Assembly (NCBI RefSeq): GCF_014642835.1
Contig: NZ_BMJA01000002.1
Coordinates: 347,713-411,712 of the forward strand
DNA from: Dyella nitratireducens
GTDB taxonomy: Bacteria > Pseudomonadota > Gammaproteobacteria > Xanthomonadales > Rhodanobacteraceae
Direction: 5' to 3'
DNA: 64,000 bases
Each line of letters starts with the position of its first letter. Positions within the stretch are counted from its first letter, which is position 1. Shown here one piece after another: positions 37,084 to 44,586 of the stretch. The position numbers were made by a program, and so were the translations under genes. The notes below the pieces were generated by a model. It saw only the letters and a program-made list of their open reading frames with translations. It searched no databases and was not told where the DNA came from.

Positions 37084-37159
37084 TCGACGTTAGCTCAGAA
37101 GGTAGAGCAACGGCATGTGATGCTGTTGGCCGCCGGTTCGAATCCGGCACGTCGAGCCA
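37084..37159 (+). tRNA. tRNA-His (GTG anticodon), atypical
   Basis: All four stems pair: acceptor TCGACGT/ACGTCGA, D stem GCTC/GAGC, anticodon stem ACGGC/GCTGT with loop ATGTGAT (anticodon GTG), T arm GCCGG-TTCGAAT-CCGGC, and encoded CCA. It is unusual for a histidine tRNA. Base 73 is G rather than the C that normally pairs with G-1 and is needed by HisRS, loop base 32 is A, and the first pair is T-A. It lies one base before a truncated tRNA-Asn-like gene and upstream of slipin and rtcB. It may not be an ordinary translation tRNA. Confidence 0.8.
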
Positions 37160-37160
37160 C

Positions 37161-37231
37161 TGGATAGCTCAGATGGGTAGAGCATCGGACTGTTAATCCG
37201 ACTGTCGCGGGTTCGACTCCCGCTCCAACCA
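37161..37231 (+). tRNA. tRNA-Asn-like gene (GTT anticodon) with truncated acceptor stem
   Basis: The D arm (GCTC/GAGC), the anticodon arm (TCGGA-CTGTTAA-TCCGA, anticodon GTT) and the T arm (GCGGG-TTCGACT-CCCGC) are perfect, and the 3' end reads ACCA. The acceptor stem, however, has only four pairs (TGGA/TCCA). The three bases that should extend it on each side (CAC and ACC) do not pair. A normal asparagine tRNA has seven pairs. It directly follows the tRNA-His-like gene. It may be a decayed gene or a tRNA mimic of the kind associated with RNA-repair loci. Confidence 0.65.
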
Positions 37232-37360
37232 GGGCGAAAGCCCTCCAACAGGAAACGCCCCGTGCGTGGGCTGGATGGCTTGCCAAGGAGGGCAATCGCC
37301 AGCCGCGCAGCGGATGCAGGACTGGATTTCCGTCTCGAGCCTGGGCGGATGGTCGTGAAT

Positions 37361-37391
37361 ATGCATCGGATGCGGCGCGCCGCCCGATGTA
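37361..37391 (+). other. Strong GC-rich hairpin upstream of the terminator
   Basis: ATGCATCGG pairs with CCGATGTAT (9 pairs, one wobble), enclosing a further GCGGC/GCCGC stem. It immediately precedes the terminator hairpin and would be part of the same transcript as the tRNA-like genes. No protein-coding evidence is seen in 37232-37622; two short open frames there have no recognisable features. Confidence 0.5.
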
Positions 37392-37470
37392 TGGAAACGG
37401 TTATCTCCCCATGCAAGGCACGAATATCCCGCTTTGTGTGCGTCATGGGGTGTTTCCACTTTTTATTTTG
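37392..37470 (+). terminator. Long terminator hairpin ending the tRNA-like transcript
   Basis: TGGAAAC (37392-37398) pairs with GTTTCCA (37452-37458) and, inside it, CCCCATG (37407-37413) pairs with CATGGGG (37444-37450). The stem is followed by CTTTTTATTTTG. It would end the transcript carrying the tRNA-like genes about 150 bases before the slipin start. The loop between arms is long (about 30 bases), less typical of a terminator, and could hold a ligand or protein site. Confidence 0.6.
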
Positions 37471-37622
37471 TTCGGCGTTGATGATTTTATGCGCCGATTA
37501 TCCCGAGAGGGAGGGCGCAGTGCGCTTGCGATTATGGAAATAAGTATCACGCATGAATGGTCTGCCAGCGTGATGGATTATCTCAAGCGGACCTAGTCGG
37601 GAAACTAAAAAGGAGTATTCCC

Positions 37623-38747
37623 ATGTTATGGATCAAGCAAATCGTGATCGGCGACGGCGAGCGCGGTTTGCTGTATCGCAACCGTCGAGTGCGGGCCGTG
37701 TTGACGGCTGGCGTGTATCGTTACTTCGATCCATTGGATCGTATCGCCGTGGTCGTGCACAACGTTGCACGGCCGGAGTACAGCGGCAACGATGCCGAGG
37801 TGTTGATGGCATCGACAGACAGCGAGCTGACCAAGCACTTCCTGGTGGCCGATGTCGGGACCGATCAAGTTGGCCTGGTGTTGAAGAACGGCAAGCTTGA
37901 GGATGTGCTGGCACCGGGTACGCGTAAATTGTACTGGCACGCCTTGGTGCAGATCGAAGTGCAGCTGGTGTGGATGTCCGAATCGCTGGCCATCGATGCC
38001 AACGTGGTGGCGCGTCTGCGTCAGTTGGGTGCGCTGTCCAGGGTGGCCGTGACGGTCGACGTGCCGGCGGAATCGACCGGTCTCTTGTTCGTCGATGGCA
38101 AGCTGGTGCGTGCGTTGACGCCGGGTGCGTACGCCTTCTGGAACTTCCGCAAGAACGTGGCGGCCGAGGTGATCGACTTGCGCGTGCAATCGATGGAGGT
38201 GTCCGGCCAGGAGCTGTTGACGCGCGACAAGGTCAGCCTGCGTGTGAACCTCGCGGCCAGCGTGCGTGTGGCCGACCCGGTCGCTGCGCGTACCAAGGTT
38301 GCCAAGTATGGCGATTACTTGTACCGCGAGTTGCAATACGGCTTGCGCAAGGCGGTTTCCGTCAAAACGCTGGACGAACTGCTCGGCGACAAGGCTTCGC
38401 TGGATGCCGACATCTTCGCCTACGTGCACGGCCGTGTGAGCGAGCTGGGTCTGGATGTGCTCGGTGTGGGCGTGAAGGACGTGATCCTGCCGGGCGACAT
38501 GAAGGAGATCCTCAACAGCGTGGTGCAGGCGGAAAAGGCGGCGCAGGCCAACGTGATCCGCCGTCGTGAAGAGGCGAACGCAACGCGTTCCTTGCTCAAC
38601 ACGGCCAGGTTGATCGAGGAAAGCCCGACGCTGATGCGCCTGAAGGAGCTGGAGGCCTTGGAAAAGGTCACCGAGAAGATCGACAAGCTCACCGTGTTCG
38701 GCGGCCTGGATGGCGTGCTGACACAGCTAGTGAGTCTCAAGCAATGA
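37623..38747 (+). CDS. Slipin (SPFH/band-7 protein), RtcB-associated type
   Basis: A 374-residue stomatin/prohibitin-family protein. It begins LWIKQIVIGDGERGLLYRNRR with no transmembrane helix, then two band-7-like halves: residues ~10-110, and an SPFH domain at ~130-300 (VDVPAESTGLLFVDGKLV, VAAEVIDLRVQSMEVSGQELLTRDKVSLRV). A C-terminal coiled coil carries AEKAAQANVIRRREEANATRSLLNTARL. Soluble slipins of this form are recurrent neighbours of rtcB in bacterial RNA-repair operons. GGAG precedes ATG 37623; the upstream frame from 37557 is not conserved. It lies 216 bases before rtcB on the same strand. Confidence 0.92.
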   Translation: MLWIKQIVIGDGERGLLYRNRRVRAVLTAGVYRYFDPLDRIAVVVHNVARPEYSGNDAEVLMASTDSELTKHFLVADVGTDQVGLVLKNGKLEDVLAPGTRKLYWHALVQIEVQLVWMSESLAIDANVVARLRQLGALSRVAVTVDVPAESTGLLFVDGKLVRALTPGAYAFWNFRKNVAAEVIDLRVQSMEVSGQELLTRDKVSLRVNLAASVRVADPVAARTKVAKYGDYLYRELQYGLRKAVSVKTLDELLGDKASLDADIFAYVHGRVSELGLDVLGVGVKDVILPGDMKEILNSVVQAEKAAQANVIRRREEANATRSLLNTARLIEESPTLMRLKELEALEKVTEKIDKLTVFGGLDGVLTQLVSLKQ

Positions 38748-38908
38748 GAGCCTGTTTGACGCCCCATCGCAGCCCGTCTAGCCCCTGAGTAGCCGCCATG
38801 CGGCCGCGCGCGGCTTGACCAGGTAACCAGCCTGGCACTGCGCCACGCACGACCACCTGACGACTACTCAGGGGCTAGGCGAGCTACGCTGAGGCATCAA
38901 ACGGGCTC
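38748..38908 (+). ncRNA. Highly structured candidate non-coding RNA between slipin and rtcB
   Basis: The segment begins right after the slipin stop. GAGCCTGTTTGACGCC (38748-38763) pairs with 38893-38908 over 16 positions (one mismatch, one wobble). CGTCTAGCCCCTGAGTAG (38775-38792) pairs with 38864-38881 over 18 positions. Inside are three small hairpins: GCCGC-CAT-GCGGC, CCAGG-TAACCAG-CCTGG (38819-38835) and TGCG-CCA-CGCA (38839-38849). This is a cloverleaf-like arrangement on a very long stem. Y-like or tRNA-like RNAs are known in RNA-repair operons, which makes this position suggestive. A mobile inverted-repeat element is the main alternative. Function unproven. Confidence 0.5.
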
Positions 38909-38916
38909 TAACATTT

Positions 38917-38942
38917 GGCACGGCAAAGGGAGTTGCCGTGCC
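38917..38942 (+). promoter_or_regulatory. 10-bp hairpin in the rtcB 5' region
   Basis: GGCACGGCAA and TTGCCGTGCC pair perfectly around AGGGAG, a Shine-Dalgarno-like loop. It lies 21 bases before the rtcB start and has no T tract, so it is not an ordinary terminator. It may influence rtcB translation or mark the end of the structured RNA upstream. No sigma-54 promoter (GG-N10-GC) is recognisable in this region. Confidence 0.4.
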
Positions 38943-38963
38943 GATCCTCATGGATAAAGAAAC

Positions 38964-40187
38964 ATGGAAACGCAATCCCAATACGAACTGCTGCACGCCG
39001 AAGGCAGCGCCACGCCGATCAAGGGCTGGGTACGCGGCGTGCCGCTGGAAGATCAGGCACATCGCCAATTGCAGAACATCGCCGCATTGCCGTTCGTCGG
39101 CCCGTGGGTGGCGGTGATGCCAGATGTGCATCTTGGCAAGGGTGCAACGGTGGGTTCGGTCGTGCCGACACGCGGCGCGATCATTCCTGCTGCCGTAGGC
39201 GTGGACATCGGCTGCGGCATGGCCGCCGTACGTACCACGCTGAGCGCGAAGGACTTGCCGGACAATCTGGCGCAACTGCGTTCGAGCATCGAGCGCGGCG
39301 TACCGGTGGGCAACGGGCGCGGCGGCGATCATCACCGCATGCCGGCCAGCGTCGAAACGCGCCTGGGTGCGTCTGGACTGTATGAGCGCCTGGAAGCGAT
39401 CAAGGCCAAGCATCGCCGCATCCGTACCGACAAGCTTGACAAACAGCTAGGCACACTCGGCGGCGGCAATCACTTTATCGAAATCTGTCTCGACGAGACC
39501 GATGCCGTGTGGGTGATGCTGCACTCCGGCTCGCGTGGCACCGGCAACCTGATCGGCACGTACTTCATCGAGCTTGCGCGCGAGCAATTGGCGCATCGCG
39601 TGCTCGGCTTCCATCTGCCGGACAAGGATCTCGCGTTCTTCATGGAGGGTGAGCCGCTGTTCGATGACTACGTGGAAGCGGTGTCCTGGGCGCAGGATTA
39701 CGCGCGGCACAATCGTGAAGCGATGATGGCGCGCGTATTGGATGACATGCGCCATCGCCTGCCGAAGTTCCAGCTGGACAAGCTGGCCGTCAACTGTCAC
39801 CACAATTACGTGCAGCGTGAAACGCATGGCGGCGAATCACTGCTGGTCACGCGTAAAGGTGCGGTGAGCGCCAGGGAGGGCGAGCTGGGCATCATTCCGG
39901 GCAGCATGGGCACGCGTAGCTACATCGTGCGTGGCAAGGGCAACCCGGAAAGCTTCCACAGCTGCAGCCATGGTGCGGGACGTGTGATGAGCCGTACCGC
40001 GGCGCGTCAGAGCATCACCTTGTCACAGCACCGCGAGGCGACGGCGCACGTCGAATGCCGCAAGGATGCGGGTGTGATCGACGAATCACCCGCGGCGTAC
40101 AAGTCGATCGATGCGGTGATGGCTGCGCAGACCGACCTGGTGGAAGTGGTGCATACGCTGCGGCAGGTGCTTTGCGTAAAGGGTTAA
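38964..40187 (+). CDS. rtcB: RNA-splicing/repair ligase RtcB
   Basis: RtcB joins RNA 3'-phosphate (or 2',3'-cyclic phosphate) ends to 5'-OH ends using GTP and manganese, repairing broken tRNA and rRNA. The 407-residue protein has the family motifs: GVDIGCGMAA with the metal cysteine, GGGNHFIE, VNCHHNY, GSMGTRSYIV and HGAGRVMSR, whose histidine is the guanylylation site. All metal-binding histidines are in place. It is the shorter bacterial form, typical of slipin-linked loci. ATG 38964 starts the conserved N terminus; its ribosome site is poor (AAAGAA), and a 10-bp hairpin lies just upstream. No rtcA or rtcR is nearby in the window. Confidence 0.96.
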   Translation: METQSQYELLHAEGSATPIKGWVRGVPLEDQAHRQLQNIAALPFVGPWVAVMPDVHLGKGATVGSVVPTRGAIIPAAVGVDIGCGMAAVRTTLSAKDLPDNLAQLRSSIERGVPVGNGRGGDHHRMPASVETRLGASGLYERLEAIKAKHRRIRTDKLDKQLGTLGGGNHFIEICLDETDAVWVMLHSGSRGTGNLIGTYFIELAREQLAHRVLGFHLPDKDLAFFMEGEPLFDDYVEAVSWAQDYARHNREAMMARVLDDMRHRLPKFQLDKLAVNCHHNYVQRETHGGESLLVTRKGAVSAREGELGIIPGSMGTRSYIVRGKGNPESFHSCSHGAGRVMSRTAARQSITLSQHREATAHVECRKDAGVIDESPAAYKSIDAVMAAQTDLVEVVHTLRQVLCVKG

Positions 40188-40205
40188 TGTCGAATAGGCC
40201 TGGCC

Positions 40206-40279
40206 GTAGGTTGGGGTGCAAACCCCAACATCCCTTGGCATGTATGCATGGCGATGTTGGGGTTTGCATCCCAACCTAC
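40206..40279. repeat. GTAGGTTGGGG palindromic repeat, copy e
   Basis: Arms GTAGGTTGGGGTGCAAACC and GGTTTGCATCCCAACCTAC (one variant base) lie between rtcB and the convergent M28 peptidase gene. The rtcB stop is 18 bases before and the peptidase stop 11 bases after, so neither is supplied by the repeat. Confidence 0.92.
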
Positions 40280-40290
40280 ACGGCGGCTTT

Positions 40291-41670
40291 TTATCGCGCC
40301 GCAGGCGCAGCAAAGCTGCCTGCATCTCCGGGAAACACTGCCGGGCTTTCATAACCGTCAGCAGAGACCGCGGAGACACCAAAGAACCAGTCGTCGATCA
40401 CGACATCTTTCAACACGTAGTGGTCGACGTCACCCACGTTGCGGCTGTATTGCCACTGCGGCGCGGTGGTATCACGCCAATGCACACGGTAGCCGGCCGC
40501 GCCGGATACTTTCTGCCAGTTGAGCGTGGTGTCGGTAGCGACGGCGCCACTGATGGAAACGTGTACCGGTGGCGCCGGTGCGCGCGCCATGGAAGCCATG
40601 GTGATGATGTTCAAGGCGGCAACGCGTGCCAGATAGCGAAAGTCGATGCCATCGATCGTGTCGCCGTATTTCACGCCCTGTGCTTCGCGCACGTCCTGGT
40701 GTTGGTGCGTGTAATCCTCATGGCCTTCGGTGACACGTACGGCCGGATAGCCGGCTTCCAGAAACGGCACCTGATCGCCGCCGCGCCCGTAGCGGTCGGT
40801 GCGGTAGATCATGCGCACGTGCAAGTCGGGCATGTATTGATCGGCAAGCGCCGTCATGTAGCGCGCCACGTTGCGCGAGGGGGAGTCGACTTCACCGCCG
40901 AAGTAGTTGCGCACCTTGGCTTGCTCGGGTGTTTCCATGCTGCGCGTGCCTTCGCTGAATACGCGTACGGTGGTGTTGTCGAGCACACCATTCTGGCCAT
41001 GGCTGTTGCCGATGATGTCGTTGTTGAGATCGGCTTCAACTTGCCAGCCTTGCGCTTTGGCGTAGTCGGCCAACACCTTGCCGCCGTATAGCCCCTGCTC
41101 CTCGCCGGACAGCACCGCGAAGACCAGGGTGGCGCGGTTGTCGCGCTTGGCTAGCAACCGTGCCGCCTCGATGAGTGCCGCTACGCCCGAGGCATCGTCG
41201 TTTGCGCCGGGCGCATCGCTGGTGGCGTTCATGACATCGCTCACGCGCGAATCCAGGTGACCGGTCATCACGATCACCCGTTGCGGATCGCCACTGCCGC
41301 GTTTGATCGCTACCACATCCATCACCTCGGTGGGTTTCGGAATGCGCTTGCCGGTGACGGTTTGCGACGGCGTGACGATTTCCAGGCAACCGCCGCAATC
41401 GTGCGAGATGGCTTGGAAGCGGGACTGTACCCAGTGCCGCGCCGCGCCGATGCCGCGAGTGGGCGAGGTGGTATCGGAGAGGGTATGGCGCGTGCCGAAG
41501 CTGACCAGCGTGGCAATGGTGTCGTGCAGTTGAGCTTCGTCCGGTGCGGTGGCCAATGCGTGCAAATCGGCTTGTTCGTGTGGATAGGCCGGGGCGGTTT
41601 GCGCCTGGCAGGCATGGCCATACAGTGCAATGAGCAGGGCAAGCGAGCAGGGAAGGGCATAGCGGGGCAT
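40291..41670 (-). CDS. Secreted M28-family aminopeptidase
   Basis: A 459-residue exported metallopeptidase. The signal peptide (residues 1-23, LPCSLALLIALYGHACQAQT) is followed by the M28 catalytic domain. Two zinc ligands and the catalytic acid appear in VMTGHLDSR and GANDDASGVAALIEAARLL, and SGEEQGLYGG carries the catalytic glutamate. DIIGNSHG and GHEDYTHQHQD supply remaining ligands. A C-terminal fibronectin-like domain (about 355-445) has WQKVSGAAGYRVHWRDTTAP. M28 enzymes release N-terminal residues from peptides outside the cell. AAGGAAAG precedes the ATG at 41670; an upstream in-frame codon at 41865 is inside queA and is rejected. Confidence 0.92.
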   Translation of the reverse strand: MPRYALPCSLALLIALYGHACQAQTAPAYPHEQADLHALATAPDEAQLHDTIATLVSFGTRHTLSDTTSPTRGIGAARHWVQSRFQAISHDCGGCLEIVTPSQTVTGKRIPKPTEVMDVVAIKRGSGDPQRVIVMTGHLDSRVSDVMNATSDAPGANDDASGVAALIEAARLLAKRDNRATLVFAVLSGEEQGLYGGKVLADYAKAQGWQVEADLNNDIIGNSHGQNGVLDNTTVRVFSEGTRSMETPEQAKVRNYFGGEVDSPSRNVARYMTALADQYMPDLHVRMIYRTDRYGRGGDQVPFLEAGYPAVRVTEGHEDYTHQHQDVREAQGVKYGDTIDGIDFRYLARVAALNIITMASMARAPAPPVHVSISGAVATDTTLNWQKVSGAAGYRVHWRDTTAPQWQYSRNVGDVDHYVLKDVVIDDWFFGVSAVSADGYESPAVFPGDAGSFAAPAAR

Positions 41671-41814
41671 GGGCTTTCCTTGTGCTTTTGGCATGGGCGC
41701 CGGTGATGGACCGGGATTGTGCACCATGTGCCTGCGCTCGGTGCCGCGGGCTATGGCGGCAAGCAAAGCGCGACGTTTGGGCGATAATGCGCCACCCCTG
41801 TCCAACGCCGTGCC

Positions 41815-42846
41815 GTGAAGAAAACCGATTTCAACTTCGATCTTCCACCTGAGTTGATCGCACAAGAACCGCTGTCCCAGCGCAGCGCCAGCCGCCTGCT
41901 GATGCTCAACGTACCCACGCGCACCTGGCAGGACCGGATGTTCCGCGACTTGCCCGCGCTGCTACGCAAGGGCGACTTGTTGGTGTTCAACGACACGCGC
42001 GTGCTGCCGGCACGCTTGTATGGGCAGAAACCGAGCGGCGGTGCCGTGGAGATTTTGATCGAGCGCGTGACCGGCGCGCACGAAGCTACCGTGCAACTTG
42101 GCGTAAGCAAGAAGCCGCGCGAAGGCACGGTGATCATCCTTGCCGATGGCAGTCATGCCACGGTGCTGGGGCGCGACGAGAGCTTTTTCCGCTTGCGGTT
42201 CGAATCACCTGAGCCGCTGGAGCGCCTGCTGGCGAGACTGGGTGAGATGCCTTTGCCGCCCTATATCTCGCGGCATGCGGATGCCAGCGACCTGGAGCGC
42301 TACCAGACGGTGTACGCACGCGAACCTGGTGCGGTGGCGGCACCGACAGCGGGTTTGCATTTCGACGAAGTCCTGCTGAAACAGTTGCGCGAGATGGGCG
42401 TTGATTTCGGCTACGTCACCTTGCATGTGGGCGCAGGTACGTTCCAGCCGGTGCGCACGGAAGATCTCTCGCACCACAAGATGCACCGCGAGTGGTTGAA
42501 CGTGGGCGCGGGGCTGCTTGAGCAAATCAAGCACACGCGTCGCGCCGGCGGCCGTGTGATTGCGGTGGGCACAACGGTGGTGCGCGCGTTGGAAAGCGCT
42601 ACGGTGGAGGGTGAACTGCGCCCCTTCGCAGGCGAAACGCAGATCTTCATCTTCCCCGGTTATCGCATCACCAGCGTCGATGGATTGATCACCAACTTCC
42701 ATCTGCCGCAATCGACGTTGCTGATGCTGGTGTCCGCGCTGGCCGGGCGGGAATTCATTCTTGGGGCCTATCGGCACGCGGTTGAAGCGCGGTATCGGTT
42801 TTTCTCGTATGGGGATGCCATGCTGATTCTGCCGCATGGGCAGTAA
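41815..42846 (+). CDS. queA: S-adenosylmethionine:tRNA ribosyltransferase-isomerase
   Basis: QueA transfers and rearranges the ribose of SAM onto preQ1 at tRNA position 34 to make epoxyqueuosine. The 343-residue protein begins with GTG ([19 protein letters not shown]) and shows [21 protein letters not shown] and the conserved [14 protein letters not shown]. No ATG gives a full-length start, so GTG 41815 is well supported. A GATAAT -10 lies near 41783. It begins the conserved queA-tgt-yajC-secD-secF cluster; tgt follows after 60 bases. Confidence 0.96.
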   Translation: MKKTDFNFDLPPELIAQEPLSQRSASRLLMLNVPTRTWQDRMFRDLPALLRKGDLLVFNDTRVLPARLYGQKPSGGAVEILIERVTGAHEATVQLGVSKKPREGTVIILADGSHATVLGRDESFFRLRFESPEPLERLLARLGEMPLPPYISRHADASDLERYQTVYAREPGAVAAPTAGLHFDEVLLKQLREMGVDFGYVTLHVGAGTFQPVRTEDLSHHKMHREWLNVGAGLLEQIKHTRRAGGRVIAVGTTVVRALESATVEGELRPFAGETQIFIFPGYRITSVDGLITNFHLPQSTLLMLVSALAGREFILGAYRHAVEARYRFFSYGDAMLILPHGQ

Positions 42847-44031
<1,185 letters not shown>

Positions 44032-44190
44032 CGAAACCCTGCCTGCCGGCCGTTGTCTCAGGGGCACGCGCCTTGGCCCGGCTGGGCTTTCGCGCCGTGC
44101 ATAGCTCCGGGGCGCATGGCATAATCCGACGTCTTTTATTTGGCTTGCGGCAAAAACTTCAGTCGTAGCCACAACTTGCGGGATAAGTAG

Positions 44191-44520
44191 ATGATTCTTC
44201 CGACGACTTTCGTACTGGCGCAGGCAGCGCCAGGAGCGGCCAATGGCGGCCTATCCATGCTGATCATGATGATCGTGCTGTTCGGCCTGATGTATTTCAT
44301 GATGATCCGCCCGCAGATGAAGCGGCAGAAGGAACATCGCCAGATGATGTCCGGCCTGGCCAAGGGCGACGAGGTGGTCACCAATGGCGGCATCGCCGGT
44401 CGCGTCGATGACGTAGGCGAGACCTTCATCACGGTCGAGATCGCACCGAACGTGAAGGTCAAGCTGCAAAAGGGCGCGGTTCAGCAGGTTCTGCCCAAGG
44501 GCACGCTGAAGTCGTCCTGA
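44191..44520 (+). CDS. yajC: Sec translocase accessory subunit YajC
   Basis: A 109-residue inner-membrane protein with one transmembrane helix (about 21-38, LSMLIMMIVLFGLMYFMMI) followed by a basic cytoplasmic segment (RPQMKRQKEHRQMM) and a small beta-rich domain (EVVTNGGIAGRVDDV). YajC joins SecD and SecF in the holotranslocon. Its position between tgt and secD is the standard gammaproteobacterial order. A CATAAT element near 44120 may be its own -10 box. Confidence 0.96.
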   Translation: MILPTTFVLAQAAPGAANGGLSMLIMMIVLFGLMYFMMIRPQMKRQKEHRQMMSGLAKGDEVVTNGGIAGRVDDVGETFITVEIAPNVKVKLQKGAVQQVLPKGTLKSS

Positions 44521-44586
44521 TCGCCAGGCAACTCTTCCCAACTTATTAATTCACGTTATCCGCGGCGAGCGCCGCGGTTCATTCGG

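Noticed and set aside
37262-37596. Short open frames of 69 and 93 codons before slipin
   Set aside because: They run through the hairpin and terminator structures, lack ribosome sites and show no recognisable domain.
36418-37622. Sigma-54 promoter or RtcR site upstream of slipin
   Set aside because: RtcB operons are often driven by RtcR and sigma-54, but no GG-N10-GC element of convincing quality was seen on the plus strand before slipin or rtcB. Control may differ here.
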